DNA of 64,000 nucleotides, from positions 2,170,001 through 2,234,000 of the forward strand of contig JBAJFG010000015.1 of NCBI GenBank assembly GCA_037903475.1, in the 5' to 3' direction. The stretch is from Ancylostoma caninum. Its lineage: Eukaryota; Nematoda; Chromadorea; Rhabditida; Ancylostomatidae. The notes under the pieces are model-generated. The model saw only the letters and a program-made list of their open reading frames with translations. It did no database searches and had not been told where the DNA came from. Position 1 is the stretch's first letter. Each line of letters starts with the position of its first letter. Positions 47,801 through 57,480 of this stretch are shown here, piece by piece. The position numbers were made by a program, and so were the translations under genes.

Positions 47801-50800
47801 ATTGAAATTTTGTATCACAGGAAATGAAAATTCAAACCCTTCATTAAAATTGGACTTTCTGCTTACCTGTAATAGTTATTCATATCCAGAGCCAACATCT
47901 CCTGGTCATAAGTTAACCCGTCGTCAGTTATCGGTTTAGGTTCCGTTTCAGTTGCTATACACAGAAGAAATTAGTCCAGTTATTTTGCAAAACTAAGGAG
48001 TAATCTCTAGGAAACAAAAACTGAGATTTATATGAAGTATCTTGATCGAATAATTTTAAAACATACTTACATATGTGTTTCCAAAACGAACGACAAGTGG
48101 TATGTGTGTTGTGCTTCTTGCTTATGAAAGTGTGCCGCAAAGGAGAAGACTAACAATTTTACACAAAAAATTAGCGTATGAGACTTTTGCTGCTAGATCT
48201 TTTTGAAGATCTACAGAATATCTGCATGTGTTCAGGATTCTTACGCTCATTAAGATTTCCTTGGGCATTTTCAGTTCGACTACTTTAATATCTATGTATG
48301 TTAATCATGAACGGCTCCACCAGCCTCAAATTTTTTTTACTGAAATTCCAAGAAAGAAAAAGGTAACCAACTAAGTTATGTAAGCGAGTGAGGCTCCAAA
48401 GCAAGTGAGTATCTAAGATTTTCCACTTGTGAAAGAAGAATATTGTGCAGAGGGTGCAGTATTTCCTACTTTGATTTCTATAATGTAAAGGAAACACTTA
48501 CAAAGTTTGTAGGCCGGTTGGCATAAGAATTTAGTACATCCTTGACAAGTGCAGGTGGCTCCACCGTCGTACAGCTGCTTGTATTGGTTGGCATTCCGAC
48601 TGAATTTTTTAGTTTTACTATAACATATTGCAATGTTCTGCTGGGAAGCGTCTTATTAATTCACCTACTATCATACATACACACGAATTTGCCGCCTGAG
48701 CCGCATTTGTTGTATGTGCATGCAAATCCTTTAGCCGCAGCGTTCACCATCTAGGACACAAATGTTAAGTGGAGTTCTGGAAGGGAAGACAAAGTGTTTC
48801 TCAACAAAATACCTGAGCAAAATTTTTGATTTTAGGTTTAAATTCAACAGTTTGCTTGAGATTCACAGTTTTGGCCTCATCCCACCACGCTTTCAATGTA
48901 TCATTAGTGATCGAGTCTATGTTGCACTTGCCACCCATTTTGAAGCTGTACAAATATGATGCTCGTTCAAATGTTTCACGAAGAAAAGAGCAGCAGAAGG
49001 CTCACGGTTTAACGAGTCTAGCATAGGGAGCGACAGGAGGAGCAGGTGGTGGGTTCGGAGGCAGTTTAGGTTTATCTTCACAACTTTGCATCCATGCCTG
49101 GTGTTCTATATTGCAGTCCCACGTCTGAAAAGATTATTCCTTTTATGACGATATTGAGAAAGTCCTTCTTTCCTTTCCACTACTCTGCTGAACTTATTTT
49201 TTATTCTTAGGTGATGGACCAAAATTAGTAGTTACGGTGCCCCTGGAGATTTTGGACAAGCATAAACGTTCCCTGAATGCACATATGATTGTTATGCAAG
49301 AGATTGTTGCCTTTTTTCACTTCAACTGCTATCAGAAACAGAATTTTTAGCACTTTGAAAGCCGCATAGACTTCTGAAACTGGAATCGGGAAGACGAGTT
49401 AGAATTGACGGAGACCGTGTCCAACTATCCATGAAGAGGCGAAAAATCCATAAGAGAAGCGGGAGAAGCCGTTTACTTAAGGAACTTGAAGGAACTACGG
49501 AAAGTCAGGTAAATGCGCGAAGCACCGCCATAGTTCGTTTCCCTTCCCACAATGGTCATTTTTTTTTGCACAAAAGCGAAAACCGCGTTACAATGAAGGT
49601 TACGTTCAAAGTATCACTCATTGTGGTGTAAGGAGTTGATGCATGTTTTTTGCAACTAACCTACAGCTTTTGCCTTTCTAAATAGGTTCATTCTTGTCTA
49701 GTATTCCTGAAGAACTAAGTTGGCGTGTACATTGATTACTCTTATAGACCTCAAATACCAGAAAAATGAAAAGTAAAAATGATTTCTGTTCATTGTTCAT
49801 TCTGAAAAATTAATCTACGTTTCTTAGGTTTTGGGAATCAAGGTCCCTTGATTTTTGTCTGGCGATCGGCCTTCCATTCGAAACTTTGGAGAGGACCTTA
49901 GATGAGTTCTTGTTTGCAAATGTGGGCGCCTGAGTCAGTTCCGCTTTTCAATCCCTTGCTTCTTACAGAGGAAAGTCTTTGGGATCAAAAATAACGATTT
50001 TTGCATTGATGGCTCAGCCTCAAATAATTGATGTCCATCACATTACTTTCTCATATTTGTAGTATTTAATCTACAATGGAGCAGAAGTGTAGCCCGAAGA
50101 TTCGAAAATCGAAATTCAGAATTTCGCTTTTATCTGGTGCAATGTTAAAGAAGAAGAATAGTCTTCTTCTGCTAGTTGCTAGCTTCTGAAACTTACGAGC
50201 TCATTCATATCTTTTGCAGCAGGCATTCTACCGCCCTTCGTTCCTTGTTTTCCCTCAGCGACTCTTCTACGATGTTCGTTGTGGAAATTCAAAACCATCC
50301 TCCTCCATTCGTCGGATATCAACGAGTTTTTGCAGCCGAATTCTGGAAACCGGGTATAAATACGAATTAGTGGTGAGCTAAGAAAGTGAGCGGGAAGGAA
50401 GGCTCAATCTTTGATATTACATCCGTGCTGGTAGTGGCTCGCTGCAACAGAGGCATCTTTGCATAGGATAATTCCCACCGGCTGGGAATTTTTTTATTCC
50501 CTTCTGAGTGAGGTAGTTCTACGAAAAAAAAAACGTAAAACTTACTAGACGGGACTTCAAATACCACAACATTGTGAACTAATCCCAGCAACACGACAGC
50601 CTGAAAACGCTTGCCTTATATTGAGAACAGACGAAAACTATGAGTGTTGGTGTAAGATTAGAATTCTCTCCTTTCCCAAGCTTATAGTTGTAAAATGTGG
50701 TTGTGAGATGCAATGCCGTAGATGGAAAAATAATGCACTTTTTACAGAAGCGGAAACTTGCTGCGCTAACTCTGGAGCTGGCGGTGGAATAAATGTGTAC

Positions 50801-50847
50801 TATGTGAAAATGCAATGGTAGCAACTAACCCGTGATAAGGCATACAT
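44805..50847 (-). CDS. Two-domain CAP/ASP-like secreted protein, one frame break
   Basis: Thirteen minus-strand exons: 50,847-50,830, 50,600-50,546, 50,342-50,197, 49,124-49,006, 48,945-48,813, 48,750-48,683, 48,599-48,502, 47,954-47,867, 47,789-47,716, 47,650-47,513, 46,064-45,957, 45,909-45,821 and 44,907-44,805. Signal: MYALSRAVVLLGLVHNVVVF. Domain 1: FHNEHRRRVAEG, TWDCNIEHQAW, KAWWDE, then a cysteine-rich hinge. Domain 2: LTYDQEMLALDMNNYYR, YAKWASKMPPL, AIKSWWSQL, EATKVGC, AICEYN, and tail GKTCSKC to GGLCST. The order equals hookworm two-domain ASPs (about 410 residues expected). All phases agree except exon 47,716-47,789, which is one base long (or two short) after GACTCGAAAGG. So it is either a young pseudogene or a sequence error. 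Domain 2 has Asn where the first cavity His is usual, and both domains have Asn at the second. The donor after 48,683 sits in a GT-rich run and could shift. Confidence 0.8.
45014..45377 (+). mobile_element. Inverted-repeat element with tRNA-like core in last ASP intron
   Basis: Arms of about 95 bases start AGGTGCA(A/G)AAGGTTCGGCT at both ends and are inverted. The core at about 45,155-45,222, read on the minus strand, has GGGGCCGAGTTGAGAAG, a GGACCCTTAACAAAGGGTC stem-loop and a GAGTTCGAAGCC box. These resemble D-arm, anticodon arm and internal B box of a Leu/Ser-type tRNA. No full acceptor stem is clear, so I do not call a tRNA gene. It may be a tRNA-derived SINE trapped between inverted arms. 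Confidence 0.65.
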
Positions 50848-50884
50848 TTCGATGGGCGAACTAACATGAGCATCTTGTCCGTTC

Positions 50885-50891
50885 TTTTATA
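50885..50891 (-). promoter_or_regulatory. TATA box of the two-domain ASP gene
   Basis: TATAAAA on the minus strand, 38 bases upstream of the chosen ATG at 50,847. This spacing fits a start site about 10 bases before the ATG. Two upstream ATGs lie closer to the TATA box and would precede the start site. Confidence 0.55.
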
Positions 50892-51002
50892 CTGGTAAAG
50901 TGCAAAGTTGCAATGTGGGCGTTTGTATACGCCCACTGCCACTATGCAAAGTTTGCATACTGTATCGCAGCAACATAACAGTGATCATGTTAGCATATAT
51001 TA

Positions 51003-51815
51003 GGTTGTCGGGAAAGCTCTCGCCGTTTTTGAAACATTACATTTTATTGTTTTTTAAAAAATAGGAAAAAATATCAAGAGAAGGATAGATGAACTTTCGT
51101 GAAGCATTTCGATGCTTTCGGCATAGAACTGTACTGGCATTAACTCGAAAAACTTGCTCAACCAGCCACCCAAGTCAACTTCATCATCGAATACTTTCCC
51201 GTCCAAGGCGATAGAGAGACAGTCAGGAGAAGTTGGTAATCTTTTGGCGGAAGATCAGGCTTGTACTGTTGTGAAGTCAGCTCTTTCCATCCAAAATCCA
51301 GCGCCTTCTGGCGAGTCACTCTTGTAGTGAGCATAGGACGGGTATTGCCGTGCAAGAATCTAATCGTGCCGTTATTCGGACTATTTCATGCGATTCTTGC
51401 TGCCATTCTATCCAGCACTGACAGTACAGGTCTGCCACGAGGGCACTACCTCGTAGTGGATGATGCTTTTGCAGTCACAGCAGGCCTGATCATAACTTTC
51501 AGAGGATGAAGACCTGCCTTTGACTGCGGCTCATCTTTGTGAACCCAAGCTGGGGCAGCGCTTGATGTTGACATACAAACACCTTCTCATCTCCTGTGAA
51601 AGATGGACTTCATTCAGTTCTTCATACGTATGTAAGAGAGCATTTCAGTAGCCACCCCTGCACGTCGCTGGAGCTCGCGTTCGGTCAAATCAGCATCACG
51701 CACTGTGATAGCTTCTATACCTTTCCCAACTGATGCAGGTGATCGGCGATGTTGGTAAAATGAACATCCAAGAGTGTGAACGTTCGACCTTTCTTGAATC
51801 TCGGCATAGTGAATA
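51003..51815 (-). mobile_element. Mariner transposase relic
   Basis: The minus strand yields, across stops and frame changes, RRSPASVGKG, DLTERELQRRAG, KSIFHRR, HGNTRPMLTTR, a KPDLPPKDYQLLL segment and a FFELMPVQFYAESIEML tail. These are the middle and C-terminal landmarks of mariner transposases (catalytic-region and PPYSPDL--DYHLF-like segments). A TTAGGTTGTCGGGAAAGC terminus with TA before it lies at about 51,000. The other end is cut by the Penelope-like element. Confidence 0.75.
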
Positions 51816-51861
51816 CAGTTTTGTTGAATAACTTGAGCAGCAGAACCGAGATATTCCGGCT

Positions 51862-51895
51862 AACGTTTCGGCGTCGTCGCCTTCGTCAGAGCCTG
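51862..51895 (-). ncRNA. Hammerhead ribozyme core, Penelope-like 3' end (left)
   Basis: The minus strand has CTCTGACGAAGGCGACGACG followed by CCGAAACGTTAGCC. CUGACGA and GAAA are the invariant core boxes, and GGCG/CGCC with an ACGA loop forms stem II. Hammerheads with weak stem III are a known hallmark of Penelope-like elements. Confidence 0.75.
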
Positions 51896-52110
51896 GAAAG
51901 TCAGAACCAAATGTAACATAACCTCTCAAACGCCCAATCAGTCCACAAGTTATAATCCAACATGATAGTAAAAGCGAAAAACGAGATCAGTGAAGTAAAA
52001 CCCGTCAATGCTTACCTGGATAGCCGTTAGCCGCGATGTAATGGTACCGCCGCGTCGAATAGGTGTGCCGCTACTTGTAAGTAGGGTGCCCCCGCACCTG
52101 ACCCCGCAGA

Positions 52111-52968
52111 TCAAAACCCGCAAAGGTCTTGATACAGAGCCAATTCGTTTGTCACGGCAATGCACTCTTCCTTTCTATTCATTTTGGGATTCCTAGCGGT
52201 TATCCAAAACGCTTCTTATGTTCTGCGGGCTACAATTTCCGGTTCCCACGATAAGATAGTGACAGCCACCTCGAACGAACTGTTTTCATGCCTATGTCTG
52301 CGATGAGCCCCCAGAGGTGTAGCTATTCTTGATCTATTCATGCCGTCCAGGTGTTCCTTGACGCGGATACACAGTGGACGTCCGGTTTCACCAATGTACT
52401 GATCTCCACATGCCTGGCAGGTGATGAGTTAGACTACGCCTGAGACCATGCAGTCTCCATCCTTGCCGAATGGGCATATAACGCAGTTGGGCGTTATACA
52501 GAGCCGATCATAAAGACGATTGCGAACGAGTTTAGTTTTTAGATTTGCCGGTGGTATCTCTATCACTCTTACGTGATCTTCCAGATCGGCCTTACGTAGA
52601 CTGGCCCTTACTGCCTTGTTCATTGCATCAGAGATGAATGGCAAGCAGAAAACGATCTTAGAATTGTCTTCTTCTGTTAGGTTTCTACGTTGAGGAAAAT
52701 GACTTGATTTTCTAGGCCACTCCTTCTCAGGGTAACCGTTAATACGTGCGATGTGTTGGGCCAGTTTCATCGAACTCGCTCGCTCCTGGGCATCGGATGT
52801 GACCCTTATGGCTGTTGTAAACATATTTCCTAATATAGATTTTTTTGATTTTTCTTGGGTGTGCGGAGAGCGAATGAACGATGATGTTTTTGCTGCTGGG
52901 TTTTCGATACCATTCTGTCTTGCACTCCCCCATTTTCATGTACACCTGAACGTTTAGGAAAGGAAGCC
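52111..52968 (-). pseudogene. Penelope-like RT end plus GIY-YIG endonuclease, inactivated
   Basis: The minus-strand protein runs through SSKNIIVHSLSAHP, changes frame near 52,825, continues TSDAQERASSMKLAQHIAR and LYDRLCITPNCVICP, then hits TAA at 52,429-52,431. After it comes the endonuclease ITCQACGDQYIGETGRPLCI (the CxxC and Y-IG-T core), RVKEHLDGM, a second stop at 52,216-52,218 where the sister copy has Leu (RRTLEAFW), and the end QDLCGF. Single-strand nicking by GIY-YIG drives target-primed reverse transcription in this class. This copy is dead. Confidence 0.85.
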
Positions 52969-53316
52969 AATTGAAATTGTAGCCCGCAGAACATTAGAAG
53001 CGTTTTGGATAACCGCTAGAGATCCCAAAATGAATAGGAAGGAAGAGTGCATTGCCGTGACAAACGAATTGGCTCTGTATCAAGACCTTTGCGGGTTTTG
53101 ATCTGCGGGGTCAGGCGCGGGGGCACCCTACTTACAAGTAGCGGCACACCTACTCTACGCGGCGGTACCATTACATCGCAGCTAACGGCTATCCAGGTAA
53201 GCATTGACGGGTTTTACTTCACTGGTCTCGTTTTTCGCTTTCATTGTCATGTTGGATTATAACTTGTAGACTGATTGGGCGTTTGGGAGGTTATGTTACA
53301 TTTGGTTCTGACTTTC

Positions 53317-53353
53317 CAGGCTCTGACGAAGGCGACGACGCCGAAACGTTAGC
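53317..53353 (+). ncRNA. Hammerhead ribozyme core, Penelope-like 3' end (right)
   Basis: Same core as the left copy on the plus strand (CTGACGA at 53,323-53,329, stem II GGCGACGACGCC, GAAA at 53,343-53,346, then CGTTAGC). Downstream sequence differs slightly from the left copy. Confidence 0.75.
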
Positions 53354-53412
53354 TGGAATAAGGACTGTGAAAATCTCGGTTCTGCTGCTCAAGTTATTCA
53401 ACAGAACATTCA

Positions 53413-54900
53413 AGAATTGCGTCCTCTCACACGCAATTTGCCTTGGATCTGAACCTACTAGCTGCTACAATCGCCTATTGTCGACTCCGGATGCGCGTTC
53501 CTATCTTGCGGAGACATTGAGGTTAAAGTCGCTAACATGAGGACGGCTGGAATAACTTTGTGCAGTGCGTTCGGCTGCTAGACCCGGCCTCAAATAAAAG
53601 CGTGAATGCGACGCCTGCATGCGGTTACTGATTCACCAGACCTGAAGCCGAATACTAAAGAGCCGCAAATGTAATGTTTCGAAAGATCCATCTTCCTAGT
53701 ACGGATTGTGTAGTAATTTACATCCAATGATAAAAACAAACCTGCACATACCTGACCTCCTTATATTTACAAAAGACAGGTCGCTGCAAGGCAATGTAGG
53801 CTTAGAAACAGGACAATTTTGAAAACTGCGAGAACTTTCCTGACAACGTGATACTTCCATAAATGTCTACAAAAAGTCAATGGTTATTCGTGCATTTCAA
53901 TCTTACATTCCCTTTTCAACAAATTCTCAATAAGCACACAAATGAATTTCAAAGGAACCGCTTCGCCTGTGCCCATCATCATCCTATATAATAAAGCGCT
54001 ACGCCATATTGCGAAATGGTGCCTGTATGTCGCCGGGTGAGTCAACGCCTAGAGGGGACCGAGAGAGCGCTGATTTTTTTTTAGTAGAATTCTCGCCGTT
54101 GAGGACCAAACACTTAGGCAAAATGTCGTGTGTAGAAGTCCACGAAGATGAAGAACATCAGTAAGGGTGTTTTGCTGCAGGAGCAGGAGCTTCCGTCGCC
54201 ACATCGAGGAGAACCTGGTGTACTAACCAGTACAGAAGAAACGAGGAAGGGATCTGAAAAGTGTTCCGTGTCCTCAGCGTCATTTCCCAGCAGATCTTGA
54301 AAAGGAACGATTCCAGTTTACTCAGACTGCTTTAGCATTTCAGAAGGGAGAATGAGCCAAGACGATTAATTTAAGAGGAAAGCAGGTCGAGCAAAAATCT
54401 CGACAAACAAAGAGTCTTGTAAGGAGCCAACTCATTCGAAAATAGCCGGCAGAAAGGTCCCCATCGCAAATTCTCAGCAGAAAAAATAACGAATACAACG
54501 AATGCACCTTGGATGAAGAATGCACCCTTTCAGAAAGGAAACGCCAACCCGTCGAGATGCATGGTTCGGTAACCAAATTGTATTCCTATACTGCTTCGTT
54601 GAATCGTCGACAACAAGAGGAGCAGACATGGATCAGGGTGCCACACAAGCCGACCCTGCCTTCCTCGTGTTTTCCAACTAGACACTTCATCTATTCGCTG
54701 GAGCACTCCTTGGTCGAGCCCTGCTTCATCGGATTTGAGGACTCTCGATCACTCATTGCTAAGTTTTTCGACCTGTAACATCATGATTCCTGAACCAGCG
54801 GCGTTTACTCTGCTAATGATAGGTGGCCACAGGTGCTGAGTGCGCATTACAGAGTGTCATGAATGTTTCTAATGGAGCCAATTAAAGCCATGGCAAAGCT
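53413..54900. other. Unassigned stretch between elements
   Basis: No exon recognised. At about 53,989 TCCTATATAATAAAGCGCT resembles the TC-initiated A/T-rich 5' ends of some Helitrons, but no hairpin-CTRR end was found, so it is not called. Confidence 0.35.
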
Positions 54901-54902
54901 AT

Positions 54903-55922
54903 CTACATTACGATTGTCTGGCCAGTAACAGTGTGGTGCTGTCTATTGAGATATGTAAAGCAGGACCAACAGAAAGAAGTTAGCTTCACTTCAAAGACAA
55001 CAGCATCTTCCCAAAAGCCGGCTAGCGAAGTGAAAAGATCCCAATTGATGATGGGTGTGGGACTCCTTCTCTTAAACTTCACGTCTTTCTCTCCTTTGCG
55101 TGAGAAGAAGAATCTTGCACGAAGGAGGCGATGGTCGGATCCAGTGTAGAATATTGGTAAAACACCGACGTCGGTCAGGTAGAACCTTCGATTGACGATG
55201 ATGTGATCAATTTCATTATGGTACTCTCCACCGGGTGACTCCCACGTCCAGCGTAGGAATGTTGGCTTCTGTAACTGTGAGTTACCATGGATGGTCTTCG
55301 TCGTTATGATGAACTCAGACAGCCTCGCTCCCTGTTCGTTCCACCGCAGGCCGTGGGTACCGATGTGAAGTTCCTCAGGTGTTCTCCTAGGACCAATTTT
55401 GGCGTTGAAATCGCCAACGATGATCTTGTAGAATGTGTGGTCTTCCCTGTAGAACTCCTCCAAGTCCATATAGAAGGCCTCAATCTCCTCTTCGTCGTAG
55501 CTGGATGTTGGAGCGTAGGCGACGAAGATTGTCAAGGCCGGTATTGATCCACATCTTCCCAACCGCAAACGTCCGATTCGGGTTGTTAGCTCTTCGAATG
55601 AATCGATGTTCATGACCAAGTTCGTGTTGACGAGGACACCGACTCCACCAACTCCTCTACTGTCGCAGGTTCCAAGGAACAGTTCTTCTCCAGTGTCGAA
55701 GGTAGCGTTCAGTGGCCGGTGTCTCCTCGTATAGGTCAGTCCGATGACGTCGTACCTGATCAGCATCAAATTCTCGATGGAAGCCCCTGATGCAAGCGTG
55801 CGTGCGTTGAAGGTACAGATCGTCATCATAATCCTGGTTTTAGGCAGCCTAGATAACCACTCGAATCTCGTCCTCACTGGCGTTGAAGTAGTGACTGCTC
55901 CAGTGGCTGATAAGGGGAACAC
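54903..55922 (-). CDS. RTE-type LINE endonuclease fragment (3'-truncated ORF)
   Basis: A long open frame of 339 codons. About residues 33-295 are an RTE apurinic-type endonuclease: TFNARTL, DVIGLTYTRRHR, GEELFLGTCDSRGVGGVGVL, VAYAPTSS, IVGDFNAKIG, HIGTHGL, RWTWESPGGEYHNEIDHI and GSDHRLLRARF. The metal-binding Glu of the usual ETRR is Tyr here, so nicking is probably lost. The family sequence stops after INWDLFTSLAGFWEDAV; the last 30 or so codons are unrelated flank. The RT domain that should follow is absent. The start is in family-like sequence, so the true ORF may begin earlier in frame. Confidence 0.85.
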   Translation of the reverse strand: MFPLSATGAVTTSTPVRTRFEWLSRLPKTRIMMTICTFNARTLASGASIENLMLIRYDVIGLTYTRRHRPLNATFDTGEELFLGTCDSRGVGGVGVLVNTNLVMNIDSFEELTTRIGRLRLGRCGSIPALTIFVAYAPTSSYDEEEIEAFYMDLEEFYREDHTFYKIIVGDFNAKIGPRRTPEELHIGTHGLRWNEQGARLSEFIITTKTIHGNSQLQKPTFLRWTWESPGGEYHNEIDHIIVNRRFYLTDVGVLPIFYTGSDHRLLRARFFFSRKGEKDVKFKRRSPTPIINWDLFTSLAGFWEDAVVFEVKLTSFCWSCFTYLNRQHHTVTGQTIVM

Positions 55923-56245
55923 TCTCTATTATTACTGTGTCGAGCTTGAGAAAAATGTAACCCCACAGGAAATAGCTTGCTGGGCTTTACTCCTCCGTGG
56001 GCAGGGGTGGGGTAAGATTCCACCAGGAAGTAAGTTAGATTTCCCGGGAATGGAGGATGGAACTTATTTGTTGGAGGCGACTCCGAACTGCCTCCTTTGT
56101 ACCTCCCAGTCACTTGAATGCAGGGCTTTTGGTCGGATAGATGTGCAGGATACAATCTGCAGACACGCAAGCACACCCACGCAACAAAATGATAGATCTC
56201 CCATGACCACATTTGTTCCACCGTAGCTTTAGGCGTCAAATAATC
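55923..56245 (-). mobile_element. 5' leader of the RTE fragment
   Basis: Continuous with the endonuclease ORF. It ends in GACGCCTAAAGCTACGGTGG, which recurs in plus orientation at 57,207, defining the element's 5' end at about 56,245. Confidence 0.65.
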
Positions 56246-57200
56246 TTAGTGAATGGTGTACTTGGTGCACACTGCACACAACACACCTCGATTTACGACC
56301 GTTTCCTCCAAGTTGCTCGGAATTAGTTCAAAAGTCTATAGTTTCCTCGAAATTGCTCGAAATCAGTTGAAAGGCCTCTGCCTCGCAAGAATTTTGCGTT
56401 GTTATAGGCGGAAAACGATTCCATTTAGAGAACGGGTCCAATCTTTCAAAGAGTTACTTCTGTACACCGCAAAATCAATGAGAAATGAGGGCGCGTTTAC
56501 ATTGTTTCGAACTGATGTAAAGTCATTTCTCGTTCTTTTTTCCTAGAAACATCCAGATCATCTATGCAGAGATACATCTCGTCCACCTTTCTGAAGTCCT
56601 ATTTTTTTTTAGTCCTCCTTCCCTTTCGAGCTCGTTTTGTTTGCACAGATAGTATCTCTGCAAAAGAAGGTGGTAGTTTCTATCGATATGCAATTGTGCG
56701 CCAAACAAAAGGGGCACAACGGCGCAAAAACCGTAAAACCTTTATTTTGAACGTTTTGAACTATAATCAAGTACTATGCAAGTTAGAACGTTGCAACGAC
56801 AAGTAAACAATTGTGGCGAACCTGCTCCGCATAAGCGTAGCTAAGCGAAGCATAGCTCAGCAGAGAATAAGTAACACATCAGATTGGGCAGCGTTCTCTA
56901 TCTTTGGTAGTATGCAAATAAAATCTAGACGCTATGTACATATGTATGCACAAAGGACCGGTATCCATCAGGCGAATAACCGGTATCCATCAGGTTAATA
57001 AGCTACCGTCAGAGTAGAACCAAACTATGTAGACTACTAAAATCAACAAAAACATCGCATCACTCTAGTTGTACAATTGTTCCTAATGAGCCGCGAACAA
57101 GGCCTACGAATTAGTCGAAGGACGGAGTGCAGAAATCTGAATGCTATTCTCATTTTGAAGATCACACCGTAAATCCAGGTGTACTGTGTGCAGTGTATTA
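56246..57200. other. Spacer between two inverted RTE 5' ends
   Basis: AT-rich. A direct mini-duplication, CCGGTATCCATCAGG twice at 56,957-56,995, is visible. No gene recognised. Confidence 0.4.
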
Positions 57201-57204
57201 TTTG

Positions 57205-57480
57205 ACGCCTAAGGCTACGGTGGAAAAGATGTGGTCATGGGAGAATTATCATTCTGTACCCACGCAAGCACCCATGAACATGCCTACGCGCTGACAGAAA
57301 GTATAGGTCGTTCCGACACTGCAGAGACAAGGAGTCCATGCCCTGAATCCACCCATGTCTCAGCGCAGGCACAAGGTCGCGTTTGGTCAGCGACTTGTCC
57401 CCTGTTCGCCACCTGGGGATGCGCCATGTAGCCTCTCAACTAACCGGCTGGGATCCCTTGTATGAGGGAGATCCGTCGAG
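57205..57480 (+). mobile_element. RTE 5'-leader fragment, plus orientation
   Basis: Begins GACGCCTAAGGCTACGGTGG and follows the leader through ATGTGGTCATGGGAGA and CCCACGCAAGCACCC-like sequence, then GCGCCATGTAGCCTCTCAAC. No coding part is present. It faces away from the fragment at 54.9-56.2 kb. Confidence 0.6.

Larger units (their letters stand above)
51815..53412. mobile_element. Penelope-like element with head-to-head 3' ends
   Basis: From 52,968 leftwards (minus) run the RT C-terminus (PFLNVQVYMKMGECKTEWY), a conserved linker, the GIY-YIG endonuclease, a 3' tail and a hammerhead core. From about 52,969 rightwards (plus) run a second copy of only the endonuclease C-terminus (EIVARRTLEAFWITAR to LALYQDLCGF), the same tail and a second hammerhead. 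The outer limits end in the shared CTGCTCAAGTTATTCAACA. Terminal repeats of this kind, in direct or inverted arrangement, are known from Penelope-like elements. The RT catalytic part is missing (5' truncation). Confidence 0.85.

Noticed and set aside
48071..48149. Possible extra hinge exon between the two ASP domains
   Set aside because: Its phase does not fit: including it gives a stop in the next exon, whereas joining 48,502 directly to 47,954 is in phase.
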